Notes: generated from the sequence alone by a model not told the origin. A stretch of 64,000 nucleotides of DNA from Gilichinskyi gelida (GCA_038040385.1 JBBPII010000002.1:347436-411435); one strand, 5' to 3'. Shown: positions 37,891 to 47,115, counted from the stretch's first letter. Made by a program: numbers and translations.

Positions 37891-40746
37891 TTACGCCAGC
37901 GCCGGCTCGAGCTTCTCGATCTTGAAGGCCTCGATCACGTCGCCGACTTTGATGTCCTGGAACTTCTCGATGCCGATGCCGCACTCGAATCCCTGCCGCA
38001 CCTCGGCTACGTCGTTCTTGAAGTGCCGCAGCGAGCCGATCTTCCCTTCGAGAATGACGCGGTTGTCGCGCAGCAGGCGCACTTGCGCGGTGCGGGGGAT
38101 GACGCCGTCGACCACCATGCAGCCGGCGATGACGCCCGCCTTCGGCACCTTGAACGTGTTGCGCACCTCGGCGCGGCCCTGGAAGACTTCCTGGAACTTC
38201 GGATCGAGCAGGCCGGTCATGGCCGCCTTGATCTCATCGACCAGCGCGTAAATGACCGTGTAGAGGCGGACGTCGACCCCTTCCTTCTCCGCCAGCTCCG
38301 CCGCGCTGCGCTCGGGCCGGACGTTGAAGCCGACCAGGACGCCGTCGGAGGCGGTGGCGAGAAGGACGTCGTTCGTGGAGATCGCGCCGACCGAGGCGTG
38401 CATGACGTTGACGCGGACTTCCGCGGTGGAGAGCTTGCGCAGTGTGTCGGCGAGGACTTCGACCGATCCCTGCACGTCGGCCTTGAGGATGACGTTGAGG
38501 TCCTTGACCACTCCCTGCTGCATGCGCTGGAAGAGCTGATCGAGCGACATGCGCGAGCCCTTCGACTGCGCCGCCTCCCGCGCCTTCTCCGCGCGCATCT
38601 GGCCGATCACGCGGGCCTGCGTCTCGTCGTCGAGCACCTGCAGCGTGTCGCCGGCGCCGGGAACCTCATCGAATCCGCTGACCTGCACCGGAGTGGCCGG
38701 CAGCGCTTCCTTGACGCGCTCGCCGCGCTCGTCGCTCATGGCGCGCACGCGACCCCAGGTGGTGCCGGAGAAGAACGCGTCGCCGATCTTGAGCGTGCCG
38801 TCCTGAACCAGGACGGTGGCCACGATGCCGCGGCCGACCTCCTTCTGCGCCTCGAGCACCACGCCGCGCGCAGGCATTTCCGGCGCGGACTTCAGGTCGA
38901 GGATGTCGGCGGTCAGCAGGATCATGTCCAGCAGATCGTCGATACCCTGCTTCTTGAGGGCGGAGACTTCGACGGAGACGACGTCGCCGCCCCACTGCTC
39001 CACCTGCACGCCGTTCTCGGCGAGCTCGCGGCGGACGCGCTCGACGTTGGCGTTGGCCTTGTCCACCTTGTTGATGGCCACGATCATCGGCACCTTGCCG
39101 GCGCGGGCGTGGTCGATGGCTTCCTTGGTCTGGGGCATGACGCCATCGTCGGCGGCGACCACCAGGATGACGATGTCGGTCACCTTCGCGCCACGGGCGC
39201 GCATCATGGTGAACGCCTCATGGCCCGGCGTGTCGAGGAAGACGATCTTGCGACCGCGCTTCTCGACTTTGTACGCGCCGATGTGCTGGGTGATGCCGCC
39301 CGCTTCGCCGGCGGCGACATTCGTTTCGCGGATGGCGTCGAGCAGCGACGTCTTGCCGTGGTCGACATGGCCCATGACGGTGATGACCGGCGCACGCGGC
39401 GTGGTGCCGCTGCCGGCGGTAGTGGCCTTCTCCATCGCCTCCATCTCGACCGCCTCTTCGAAGGAGACGATCTCGGCGTCGATGTCGAGGTCCTTGGCGA
39501 TCTCCAGCGCGAGCTCTCCGCCGAGGGGAGCGTTCATGGAGACCATGAGCCCCTTCTTCAGGAGAAGGTGCTTCATCAGATCGTTGGCCTTGATGTCCAG
39601 CTTGTCGGCGAGCTCCTTCACCGTGACGCCCTCGGTCAGCGCGACCTTGCCGGTCGGGCGCTTGAACTCCAGGACCTTCGCGCTGACGGGCGCCGCCTGC
39701 TTGCGGGCGTCGCGGCGCGCGGAAGGAACGTGCGGCTTGGACTCGTCGCCCTCGACCGGCTCCGGAATGTCGGGGCCAAGGTCGTCGGCGATGATCTGCG
39801 TCCCGGAGAAGGGACCCTTGGTGAACAGTTCGTTGTCGACTTCCTGCGGACGCTCGCTCTTGCCGCGCTTGCCGGTGGTCTTCTTCTTCGGCGACATCTC
39901 ATCGTCGCCGCCGACTTTCTTACGGCGCGTCAACGCGCCGGGTGCGCTGGGGGGCGGCGGTGGCGGTCCGGTGCGGCCGATGCCGCCGCCGGGACGGAGA
40001 CCGGGACCGGCACCTGCACCGGCGCCGCGCATGGAGGCGCCGGGGCTGGACGGACGCGCTCCCGGAGCGGACGGACGGACGCCCGGACCGGCGGGGCGCG
40101 CCCCCATCGGCGGACGCTGCGGAGCGCCGGTGCCGAGGCTGGTGGAGCGGGCGGCGATGGGAGTCTGCCCGGCGTAATTCGGACGGGGGCCTTGCGGGGA
40201 ACGGGCGCGCGGGCCGGTGGGACCGGTGGGGCGGCGATCGATATGGACGGGCGGATGAGCGGGCCTGTGCGGCGGCGCGGCTGGTGCAGGCGTCTCGGCG
40301 GGAGCCGGCGCGGGCGCCTCGGCGGCGACCTTCGGTTTCTCGACCTTGACCCTCTCAGGAGGCGGCGCTTCTTTGGCCTCGCGCTCCTCCGCTTCCACGG
40401 CCTGGACGAACTCGGGGATGATGACGGACGGCGGCGGCGGCGCGACCGGAGTCTCCTCGACGGCCACTTCTTTCTTGACCCGGGCAGGCGGCTTGACGAT
40501 GGGGCGCGGCGGACGGACCGCTTCCTTCTTCACCGCCGCGATGGGCTTGTCTTCGCGCATGATGACGCTGCGAGTGCGGGCGACCAGCTTCTTGCCGGTG
40601 ATCAGAGCCTGGATGACGTCCGGCTCGACCACCTGACTCGCATCGGTCACCTCGACACCGAGCGACTGAAGCTGGAAGATGACGTCCTTCTCAGGCTTCC
40701 TCATCTGCTTCGCGATGTCGCTCACTCGAAATTTTGCTGCCGCCAT
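37891..40746 (-). CDS. infB: Translation initiation factor IF-2
   Basis: 951 residues. The N-terminal ~350 residues are a long, proline/arginine/glycine-rich low-complexity region after a small folded IF2_N domain (FRVSDIAKQMRKPEKDVIFQ). A second IF2_N (VTVKELADKLDIKANDLMKH) precedes the GTPase: VMGHVDHGKTSLLDAI (G1), DTPGHEAF (G3) and NKVDK (G4). Domains II-IV follow with the fMet-tRNA-binding C-terminus. It positions initiator tRNA and promotes subunit joining. 94 bases, mostly a GAGACCCC repeat pair, separate it from nusA. Confidence 0.96.
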   Translation of the reverse strand: MAAAKFRVSDIAKQMRKPEKDVIFQLQSLGVEVTDASQVVEPDVIQALITGKKLVARTRSVIMREDKPIAAVKKEAVRPPRPIVKPPARVKKEVAVEETPVAPPPPSVIIPEFVQAVEAEEREAKEAPPPERVKVEKPKVAAEAPAPAPAETPAPAAPPHRPAHPPVHIDRRPTGPTGPRARSPQGPRPNYAGQTPIAARSTSLGTGAPQRPPMGARPAGPGVRPSAPGARPSSPGASMRGAGAGAGPGLRPGGGIGRTGPPPPPPSAPGALTRRKKVGGDDEMSPKKKTTGKRGKSERPQEVDNELFTKGPFSGTQIIADDLGPDIPEPVEGDESKPHVPSARRDARKQAAPVSAKVLEFKRPTGKVALTEGVTVKELADKLDIKANDLMKHLLLKKGLMVSMNAPLGGELALEIAKDLDIDAEIVSFEEAVEMEAMEKATTAGSGTTPRAPVITVMGHVDHGKTSLLDAIRETNVAAGEAGGITQHIGAYKVEKRGRKIVFLDTPGHEAFTMMRARGAKVTDIVILVVAADDGVMPQTKEAIDHARAGKVPMIVAINKVDKANANVERVRRELAENGVQVEQWGGDVVSVEVSALKKQGIDDLLDMILLTADILDLKSAPEMPARGVVLEAQKEVGRGIVATVLVQDGTLKIGDAFFSGTTWGRVRAMSDERGERVKEALPATPVQVSGFDEVPGAGDTLQVLDDETQARVIGQMRAEKAREAAQSKGSRMSLDQLFQRMQQGVVKDLNVILKADVQGSVEVLADTLRKLSTAEVRVNVMHASVGAISTNDVLLATASDGVLVGFNVRPERSAAELAEKEGVDVRLYTVIYALVDEIKAAMTGLLDPKFQEVFQGRAEVRNTFKVPKAGVIAGCMVVDGVIPRTAQVRLLRDNRVILEGKIGSLRHFKNDVAEVRQGFECGIGIEKFQDIKVGDVIEAFKIEKLEPALA

Positions 40747-40757
40747 TTACTCTCCTT

Positions 40758-40836
40758 GGGGTTTCGGGGTCTCGTGGTCTCGCGGTCTCGAAAGGGGGTG
40801 GCGCTGCGAGACCCCGAGACCTCGCGACCCCGCAAC
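40758..40836. repeat. GAGACCCC inverted pair, copy D2
   Basis: Left arm GGTCTCGTGGTCTCGCGGTC type, right arm GAGACCCCGAGACCTCGCGA type, between nusA and infB. A hairpin here could affect readthrough inside this essential operon. Confidence 0.82.
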
Positions 40837-40840
40837 TACG

Positions 40841-42349
40841 CTACTCCACTTGCGCCTCTTCTTGGGTCGGTTCGGCGGCTTCCTCTTCCGTCGCTTCGTC
40901 CTCGTCAGAAGGCTGTTCTTCTTCATCGACCTGCTCGTGCTTGCGCGAGAGCTCGATCATCTGCTGGGCCATCTCCTCGTCCACGCCGTCGATGGCCGTG
41001 AGGTCCTCGGGGCTGGCGTTGAGCACCGAGTCGAGGTCGTCGTAGCCGGCCGCTTCGAGGGTGTCGGCCCAATCGGCCGGCATCTCGTCGATGTCGTGCA
41101 CGTTGGTCTGCGCGCGCGACTCGGCCATCGCTTCCTGCAGCATGGCGCTGAGCGCGTCGGCCACCTCGCCCTTCACTTCCTCTTCCGACTTGATGTCGAT
41201 CTTGGCGCCGATGAGCTCCGCCGCCAGCCGGACGTTCAGCCCGCGCTTGCCGATGGCCAGCGAGAGCTGGTCGTTGTCGACGATGACGTCGAGGTGCGGG
41301 CGGTGGGCCATCTCGTCGCTGGTGACCGAGACGCGGGTGATCTTCGCCGGCGCCAGCGCGTTCTGCGCGAAGTCGACGATGTCTTCCTTCCAGGGGATGA
41401 TGTCGATCTTCTCGCCGCGCAGCTCGCGGATGATCGACTGCACGCGCGATCCCTTCATGCCGACGCAGGCCCCCACCGGATCGACGTCGCGCTCGCGCGA
41501 CATCACCGCGATCTTGGCGCGCTCGCCCGGCTCGCGGACGGCGCACTTGATCACCACCGTGCCGTCGTAGATCTCCGGCACTTCCATCTCGAAGAGCTTG
41601 ATGAGCAGGCGCGGATCGGTGCGCGAGAGCACCACTTGCGGCCCCTTCGGCTGGGTGTGCACGTCGACGATGACCGCCTTGATGCGGTCGCCCTGCGAGT
41701 AGCGCTCGGCGCGCGACTGCTGCGAACGGGGGATGATCCCCTCGGTCTTGCCGTTGAGATCGATGATCATGTCGCCGCGCTCGAAGCGCTTGACGTAGCC
41801 GTTCTCCAACTCGCCCGCCTTGCCGGCGAACTCGTTGTAGACCTTCTCGCGCTCCGCCTCGCGGACCTTCTGGTAGAGCACCTGCTTGGCCGACTGCGCG
41901 GCAATGCGGCCGAACTCGTCGGCCTGCTTGGTGATCGGGATGTGCACCTCGTCGCCCTGCTCCATTTCGGGGTCGATCTTCTGTGCTTCGTAGGTGCGGA
42001 TCTGGGTGTTCGGATCGCGGACCACGTCGACCACTTCCTTGGTCAGGTAGCTGAGGCGGATCTTCCCGCCGGTTTCGACGTCGGGATCGACCTTACGGGC
42101 CTGTTCGAGCGTCCACTGAGCCTGCGGATCCTCGATCTGGTTCTCGTCCTCGACGATTTCCTTGATCACGTACATGGTCATCTCGCCGCTGGCACGGTCG
42201 ATGACCGTCTCCATCGGCTCGCGCGTCTTGTAGTACTTGCGCGCGGCGGTGGCGAGGGCATCCTCGAGCGCCTTGAAAACGCGCTCGACGTCGATCGACT
42301 TCTCGTACGCCAGCGCCTTGATGTTTTTGCTCAGATTCTCATCAAACAT
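40841..42349 (-). CDS. nusA: Transcription termination/antitermination protein NusA
   Basis: 502 residues. The N-terminal RNA-polymerase-binding domain (residues 1-~130), S1 domain (GKAGELENGYVKRFERGDMI to GIIPRSQQ), KH1 (VGACVGMKGSRVQSIIREL) and KH2 (LAIGKRGLNVRLAAELIGAK) are all in order. The C-terminus adds one helix-hairpin-helix-like segment (DWADTLEAAGYDDLDSVL) and a very acidic tail. It controls pausing, termination and rRNA antitermination. No ylxR-like gene follows, although many genomes have one between nusA and infB. Starts four bases after the rimP stop. Confidence 0.95.
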   Translation of the reverse strand: MFDENLSKNIKALAYEKSIDVERVFKALEDALATAARKYYKTREPMETVIDRASGEMTMYVIKEIVEDENQIEDPQAQWTLEQARKVDPDVETGGKIRLSYLTKEVVDVVRDPNTQIRTYEAQKIDPEMEQGDEVHIPITKQADEFGRIAAQSAKQVLYQKVREAEREKVYNEFAGKAGELENGYVKRFERGDMIIDLNGKTEGIIPRSQQSRAERYSQGDRIKAVIVDVHTQPKGPQVVLSRTDPRLLIKLFEMEVPEIYDGTVVIKCAVREPGERAKIAVMSRERDVDPVGACVGMKGSRVQSIIRELRGEKIDIIPWKEDIVDFAQNALAPAKITRVSVTSDEMAHRPHLDVIVDNDQLSLAIGKRGLNVRLAAELIGAKIDIKSEEEVKGEVADALSAMLQEAMAESRAQTNVHDIDEMPADWADTLEAAGYDDLDSVLNASPEDLTAIDGVDEEMAQQMIELSRKHEQVDEEEQPSDEDEATEEEAAEPTQEEAQVE

Positions 42350-42353
42350 CGGG

Positions 42354-42821
42354 TCAGATCTCCACTTCCAAACGAGTCTCTTTCACCACATCCAGCGGGA
42401 TCTCGTAGTCCGGATCCTTTTTCATCTTCGGATCGGTCACAACGATCGTCCCGCCGTCGAACTGCTTCAACTTCCCGACGATTACGTGAAGTCCGCGAAT
42501 CGGCTTGGAGGTCTTGACCCGTACCAGCCGCCCGACGAATTTCGCGTAATCCGATGGCTTATAGAACTTCCGGTCGAGCCCGGGAGACGAGACTTGAAGC
42601 TCGAACTCCGCAGGAACCACGTCATCGACGTCGAGGTAGGTACTGACCTGGCTCGAGACCAGAGTGCAGTCCTCCAGATTCACGCCCCCCTCTTTGTCGA
42701 TGTCCACACGCAGCAGAAATCCGCGTCCCTGCTTCCGGTACTCGATGTTTACGAGCTCGAGTCCTTCCGACGAGACGATCCTCTCGATCTGCTGTTCCAC
42801 CCGCTCCGGTAAACCGCTCAT
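42354..42821 (-). CDS. rimP: Ribosome maturation factor RimP
   Basis: 155 residues. VEQQIERIVSSEGLELVNIE, FLLRVDIDKEGGVNLEDCTL and VSSPGLDRKFYKPSDYAKFV are conserved RimP segments, and the C-terminal SH3-like domain ends VVKETRLEVEI. It is required for 30S maturation. ATG 42821 was chosen for length; an intrinsic terminator/attenuator-like hairpin ends only 13 bases upstream on the same strand. It heads rimP-nusA-infB-ylxP. Confidence 0.93.
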   Translation of the reverse strand: MSGLPERVEQQIERIVSSEGLELVNIEYRKQGRGFLLRVDIDKEGGVNLEDCTLVSSQVSTYLDVDDVVPAEFELQVSSPGLDRKFYKPSDYAKFVGRLVRVKTSKPIRGLHVIVGKLKQFDGGTIVVTDPKMKKDPDYEIPLDVVKETRLEVEI

Positions 42822-42833
42822 TTGCCCTGACAA

Positions 42834-42859
42834 CAAAAAAAGCGGCCGAATCGGCCGCT
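42834..42859 (-). terminator. Intrinsic terminator or attenuator just before rimP
   Basis: On the minus strand, the hairpin AGCGGCCGATTCGGCCGCT is followed directly by TTTTTT. It lies immediately upstream of the rimP start, so it would stop transcripts entering from upstream or attenuate rimP. Confidence 0.8.
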
Positions 42860-42936
42860 TCCGATCAAACCTCGAAAGCTGTCGAATGTGGATGATACCA
42901 CGCTGTTACAAGGGCCTACAACGGAGCGCAAAGTGC

Positions 42937-43007
42937 TGTCATTCCGAGCGTAGCGAGGAACCTGGGGGCACGGGCGGCGCGCTCCTTCGCTCACGCTCGG
43001 GATGACA
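42937..43007. repeat. Inverted repeat (family G2)
   Basis: TGTCATTCCGAGCGTAGCGA on the left and GCTCACGCTCGGGATGACA on the right pair across a short unique stretch. It lies between the two minus-strand terminators. Bases 42860-42936 hold no recognisable element. Confidence 0.8.
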
Positions 43008-43036
43008 AGAAAAAGGCCGCGCGTTGCCGCGCGGCC
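43007..43036 (-). terminator. Intrinsic terminator of the 43062-44078 gene
   Basis: On the minus strand: hairpin GGCCGCGCG-n4-CGCGCGGCC followed by TTTTTC, 26 bases after the stop codon. Confidence 0.85.
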
Positions 43037-43061
43037 TCGAAAATCTCTCTGAATCCGATGG

Positions 43062-44078
43062 TTAATGCCTGACCGCGCGGTGCAGCGGCTTGGCGCCAAC
43101 CTTGAGCGAGCAGCTCGCGTCGGCGGGGCTGTAAATGCAGGCGATCTGAAGCGTGTTCAGCGCCTTGGTGTACTGCGCCTCGAGGGTGGTCGGGTCGGTG
43201 GTCTGGTTGTCGAGGAGCGAGCCGAATGCGAGGTATGCCGGGCAGCCGTCGGGGCAGCCGTTGGCGGCCGCGTCGCCGGTCGGGGTGGAGACGCCCTGCT
43301 CGACCTCGACGTAGAGGTTCGTGCCGCTACCGACCGCACCGAACGCGCCGGCGATGTTCGGCTGCTCGAAGGTCAGCGGCGCGAGGTTGAACACCTTCTG
43401 CGTGCCGATCGGGACGCCGGTGAGGCCGTCGCGGAGCGTGGCGATGAGCTGGGTCGACGAGAACTGCGACGCGTTCACCACGCCGAGGTTGCCGCGGTAG
43501 CCGGTATTGCTGCGGAAGCCGGTGATGAACACCTTCGACAGACCCGCGCTGCTCTCGGTCGAGGAAACGAAGTTGTACCAGGGGATGCCCGGCATGTCCT
43601 GGCCGTTGGAGGCCGCTGTCGCCGCGTTCGCCCCTACTCCGATGGCGTAGATGCGGCTCTCGACGCTGATCGGGCGGAAGTTCGCGTTCTCCCCGTTGAC
43701 CGGGTCAGGAGTGCAGTCCGAGTTCGCCTTGCAGGCATTGAAGACCAGCAGGCCGAACGGATTGGTGATCTCCGGGAGCACGGTCGGGTAGAAGTCGACG
43801 AACTCCTTCCGCTCGTTCGCGCCAAGCGTGATCTTGTTCGGGAAGCTGCGGAACTGCGCGCCCGGGGAGTTCTGCGGCCCGTAAAGCAGCGAGACCTGCA
43901 CCTGGTCCGAGCTCAGGTTCGAAATGAAGATGTCGGAAACGAAGAGAGACGCACCGCCCTGAATATGGCCCGAGATCGGGATGTACACCTGATCGGCCAC
44001 TCGGAAATTGCTTGCCATGGCGCCAAACGCCACGAGCATCATCGCCGCGGCCACGCCCCAATGTTTCGCTTTGAACAT
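43062..44078 (-). CDS. Secreted protein of unknown function
   Basis: 338 residues with a Sec signal peptide (MMLVAFGAMAS). The mature protein is beta-rich, with SDIFISNLSSDQVQVSLLYG and FITGFRSNTGYRGNLGVVNA suggesting two Ig-like or fibronectin-like units. Two cysteine pairs (CKANSDC; CPDGCP) and another pair near the end (CIYSPADASC) imply disulfides outside the cytoplasm. No family recognised. A Shine-Dalgarno (AAGGGGAG) precedes the ATG, AATACT at 44105-44100 could be its -10, and a strong terminator follows, so it is a single-gene unit. Confidence 0.82.
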   Translation of the reverse strand: MFKAKHWGVAAAMMLVAFGAMASNFRVADQVYIPISGHIQGGASLFVSDIFISNLSSDQVQVSLLYGPQNSPGAQFRSFPNKITLGANERKEFVDFYPTVLPEITNPFGLLVFNACKANSDCTPDPVNGENANFRPISVESRIYAIGVGANAATAASNGQDMPGIPWYNFVSSTESSAGLSKVFITGFRSNTGYRGNLGVVNASQFSSTQLIATLRDGLTGVPIGTQKVFNLAPLTFEQPNIAGAFGAVGSGTNLYVEVEQGVSTPTGDAAANGCPDGCPAYLAFGSLLDNQTTDPTTLEAQYTKALNTLQIACIYSPADASCSLKVGAKPLHRAVRH

Positions 44079-44228
44079 AATCTCCCCTTTGCTGCGAGTA
44101 GTATTTTCCGATCAGACTGCAGAACTGCTGATTCGCTTACAGATTCTACGGAAGTCGAAACAAAAATGTCGATATAGCATTCTCGATGATGGACGGCAGA
44201 TCCTAGCACGCCGTCGGTTCAGGTTTCA

Positions 44229-45143
44229 ATGAAAGTCATCGTTCCGAACGAGCTCGACGGCGCGCGCATCGATCGCGCCCTCACCGCGCTGCTGCCCGCG
44301 CACAGCCGCAGTTTCCTCGCCCGCATCATCGACGACGGCGGCGTGATGCTGGCGGGACGCGCTGTGACGAAACCGTCGCATCGCGTCGCCGCGGGTGACG
44401 AGATCGAGCTCGACATTCCGATGCCCGCGGCGACCGAGATCGTCTCCCAGGACCTGCCGCTGACGGTGATCCACGAGGACGGCGACATCGTGGTCATCGA
44501 CAAGCCGCCCGGCATGGTCGTCCATCCCGCCGCGGGGCACGTGGACCGCACGCTGGTCAACGCGCTGCTCTTTCACGTGAAGGACCTCAGCGGCATCGGC
44601 GGCGAGCTGCGCCCCGGCATCGTCCATCGCCTCGACAAGGACACCAGCGGCGTGATGGTCATCGCCAAGCACGACGCCGCGCACCGCACGCTGTCCGCCG
44701 CGTGGGGCACCGATCGGGTGCGCAAGGAGTACCTGGCGATCGTCTACGGCACGCCGAAGGAGCCGCGCGGCACCATCGACGCCCCGATCGGCCGCGACCC
44801 GGGCAACCGCAAACGGATGGCGGTGGTCGCCGGCGGACGCCGCGCGGTGACCGAGTACGAGGTGGTCGAGCCGCTGCGCCACGCATCGCTGCTGCGCCTC
44901 GTTCTCCGCACCGGCCGCACTCACCAGATCCGCGTGCACCTGAAGTCGCTCGGCCACCCGATCATCGGCGACCCCCTCTACTCCGGCCCGCAATGGAAAG
45001 GGATTCCCGACAAGCGCCTGCAGAAGGCGATCAGCGCCTTCCCGCGCCAAGCGCTGCACGCGTCGCGGCTGGTACTTGATGGGAGGGTGTTCGAGGCCGG
45101 GATGCCGGAGGACATGCGCGGGTTGGTGGAGGCGCTGCGCTAG
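44229..45143 (+). CDS. rluD: 23S rRNA pseudouridine synthase, RluD-like
   Basis: 304 residues. The N-terminal S4 RNA-binding domain (ELDGARIDRALTALLPAHSR to GDEIELDIP) is followed by the catalytic domain with VIDKPPGMVVHPAAGH and the active-site Asp in GIVHRLDKDTSGVMVIA. LRTGRTHQIRVHLKSLGHPI closes the family pattern. RluD-type enzymes modify U1911/1915/1917 in helix 69 of 23S rRNA; the exact site is inferred. The start has no Shine-Dalgarno, and the 150-base gap upstream is relatively AT-rich with candidate -10 boxes. Confidence 0.9.
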   Translation: MKVIVPNELDGARIDRALTALLPAHSRSFLARIIDDGGVMLAGRAVTKPSHRVAAGDEIELDIPMPAATEIVSQDLPLTVIHEDGDIVVIDKPPGMVVHPAAGHVDRTLVNALLFHVKDLSGIGGELRPGIVHRLDKDTSGVMVIAKHDAAHRTLSAAWGTDRVRKEYLAIVYGTPKEPRGTIDAPIGRDPGNRKRMAVVAGGRRAVTEYEVVEPLRHASLLRLVLRTGRTHQIRVHLKSLGHPIIGDPLYSGPQWKGIPDKRLQKAISAFPRQALHASRLVLDGRVFEAGMPEDMRGLVEALR

Positions 45144-45550
45144 CGAGGTTGCGGGGGCTCGCGGTCTCGGGGTCTCGCGGCGCTCCGCTCCTGAGCCCTT
45201 ACCCACTTGATCAAGCCGACCAGCGCTTTGCCCGTTCGAGCGATCGATCGCATGAGGCGGTCATGCTCGGATAGTCCGATGAAGCCAAGCCGCATCGCGA
45301 CGATGGACTGCGCCTCGACTTCGAACAGCGAGCCGCGCGCCTGGCTGAGAAACTGCCGCCACTCGCTGTAGTGAAGGCGACCGTGACCCTCCGCAATTTG
45401 CGATGGGATGCCGACCGCCGCGCGGCGGATCTGCGCCGTCACCCCAAAACGCTCATCTCGCGGAAACACCGTCGAGAGATCGTAAACATCGACTACGAGA
45501 TCAATAGACCGCTGGAACGCAACGAGATCATGAATTGATTTTTTCGACAT
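45140..45550 (-). CDS. Four-helix-bundle protein (S23/23S rRNA intervening-sequence type)
   Basis: 136 residues. HDLVAFQRSIDLVVDVYDL, RFGVTAQIRRAAVGIPSQIA and EGHGRLHYSEWRQFLSQARG are the hallmark segments of the small four-helix-bundle proteins first found as ORFs in 23S rRNA intervening sequences and common as stand-alone genes. Biochemical role unknown. The last ~14 residues (RSAARPRDREPPQPR) are translated from a GAGACC repeat. The gene is bracketed by inverted copies of that repeat (45142-45181 and 45616-45654). It overlaps the convergent rluD end by 4 bases. Confidence 0.88.
   Translation of the reverse strand: MSKKSIHDLVAFQRSIDLVVDVYDLSTVFPRDERFGVTAQIRRAAVGIPSQIAEGHGRLHYSEWRQFLSQARGSLFEVEAQSIVAMRLGFIGLSEHDRLMRSIARTGKALVGLIKWVRAQERSAARPRDREPPQPR
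45142..45181. repeat. GAGACCCC repeat, copy D3
   Basis: Reads GCGGTCTCGGGGTCTCGCGG on the plus strand; inverted relative to D4 at 45616. It overlaps the 3' end of the four-helix-bundle gene. Confidence 0.82.
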
Positions 45551-45615
45551 AACGCCTGCGGTGCGTCATGAAGCGAGCGGAGTGGGTGCGGCAGCCGCGC
45601 AAAGTGTACCTCGGC

Positions 45616-45654
45616 CACCCCGAGACCCCGAGACCCCGAGACCGCGAGACCCCT
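45616..45654. repeat. GAGACCCC repeat, copy D4
   Basis: Several tandem CGAGACCC units between the four-helix-bundle start and the nupC stop, in opposite orientation to D3. Confidence 0.82.
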
Positions 45655-47062
45655 ACAACAACACTCCCGCAATCGTCGCCGTCAGGAAATTCGCCAGCGT
45701 TCCCGCGATCATCGCTCGCAGTCCCAGGCGCGCCAGGTCGCCGCGGCGCGAGGGGGCGAGCGAGCCGATGCCGCCGATCTGGATGGCGATGGACGAGAAG
45801 TTCGCGAAGCCGCAGAGCGCGTAGGTGGTGATCACGAAGCTGCGGGGGTCGAGGCTGGAGCCGATGCCCGGCTCGCCGAGCCTGGCGAAGGCCACGAACT
45901 CGTTGAGCACCATGCGCGTGCCGAGCAGGTTGCCCACCACGAACATGTCCTTTTGCGCCACGCCCATGGCCCATGCGATCGGGGCGAAGACCCAGCCGAG
46001 AACGATGTCGAGGCTCTCCGGGAACCAGGCCGCATGCGCGTGCACAAACCCGAACATCCCGTTAAGGAGCGCCACCAGCGCGATGAACGCGATGAGCATC
46101 CCGGCCACGTTGAGCGAGAGATGCAACCCCTCGATCGCTCCGCGGCCGGCGGCGTCGATCACGTTCACGTCCTGCTTGGGCACGATCACTTCCACATCGC
46201 CCCCGGTGGTCGGCTTGTCCACTTCCGGCACGATGATCTTCGACATCATGATCGCGCCCGGCGCGGTCATGATCACCGCGGTGAGCAGATGGATGACGTC
46301 CACCTTCGCCACCAGCACGTACGCGGCCATGATGCCGCCGGAGATGTGCGCCATCCCCGCGGTCATGATGGTCATCAGCTCCGACATGGTCATCTCCGGC
46401 AGGAACGGCCGGATGGTCAGCGGCGCCTCGGTCTGGCCCATGAAGATCGACGCCGCCACCGACGTCGACTCGGCGCCCGACGCCCCCATGAAACGGTTCA
46501 TCACCTTGGCGAAGAACTTCACCACGACCTGCATGAAGCCGAGGTAGTAGAGGACGGCGAAGACCGAAGCGATGAAGATGATCGTCGGCAACACCTGGGT
46601 GGCGAAGATGAAGCCGATCTTCTGACTGTTCTGCACGCCCAGCTCGCCGAACACGAACTTCGAGCCCTCGCCGGTGTAGCCGATCAGTTTGTTGACCACG
46701 TCCTTCATCCGCTCGAAGAGGAACGCCAGGAGATTGAAGGCCAGGAAGAAGTAGAGGGCGAAGACCCCGAACGCGTACCAGACGAAGCGGCGCGACGCCG
46801 GCGCGACGAGCTTCGCCGCCTGCGCCACGACCACGGCGACGATGATGAAGATCAGCGCCGCCCCCCACCGCTCCAGCGGCGGCGCGACCGACGCGAACGC
46901 GCCGGCGATCCACTCGCCTTTGAGCACGCAGATGGCGATCACGATCTGCAGCAAGAGTCCCCATCCCACCGTCTTCCACCGGATGGCCTTCTTGTTGTTC
47001 GACAGACCCCACGCGATGCCGAGGATGACAACGAAGCCGATCAGCGCCGAAAATCGTTCCAC
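45653..47062 (-). CDS. nupC: Concentrative nucleoside transporter (NupC type)
   Basis: 469 residues from GTG 47062, with AGGAG six bases upstream. Many membrane helices and re-entrant hairpins. GQTEAPLTIRPFLPEMTMSE is the conserved CNT nucleoside-binding loop, TAGMAHISGGIMAAYVL the second, and LLGTRMVLNEFVAFA and ALCGFANFSSIAIQIGGIGS the C-terminal signature. It imports nucleosides with H+ or Na+. The insert near residue 290 (EVDKPTTGGDVEVIVPKQD) is soluble. The divergent neighbour encodes purine nucleoside phosphorylase, a natural partner for nucleoside salvage. Confidence 0.92.
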   Translation of the reverse strand: MERFSALIGFVVILGIAWGLSNNKKAIRWKTVGWGLLLQIVIAICVLKGEWIAGAFASVAPPLERWGAALIFIIVAVVVAQAAKLVAPASRRFVWYAFGVFALYFFLAFNLLAFLFERMKDVVNKLIGYTGEGSKFVFGELGVQNSQKIGFIFATQVLPTIIFIASVFAVLYYLGFMQVVVKFFAKVMNRFMGASGAESTSVAASIFMGQTEAPLTIRPFLPEMTMSELMTIMTAGMAHISGGIMAAYVLVAKVDVIHLLTAVIMTAPGAIMMSKIIVPEVDKPTTGGDVEVIVPKQDVNVIDAAGRGAIEGLHLSLNVAGMLIAFIALVALLNGMFGFVHAHAAWFPESLDIVLGWVFAPIAWAMGVAQKDMFVVGNLLGTRMVLNEFVAFARLGEPGIGSSLDPRSFVITTYALCGFANFSSIAIQIGGIGSLAPSRRGDLARLGLRAMIAGTLANFLTATIAGVLL

Positions 47063-47099
47063 GCAGTGCTCCTTTGTGCCGGATTGGACGGGTGCAGGA

Positions 47100-47105
47100 T
47101 AAACT
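47100..47105 (+). promoter_or_regulatory. -10-like TAAACT for the nucleoside phosphorylase operon
   Basis: Ten bases before the ATG at 47116, without a Shine-Dalgarno: probable leaderless start. Confidence 0.5.
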
Positions 47106-47115
47106 CCCGCCCGCC

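Noticed and set aside
37708..41001. Long plus-strand open frame opposite infB
   Set aside because: An antisense shadow of IF-2; composition is repetitive D/H/R/L without motifs.
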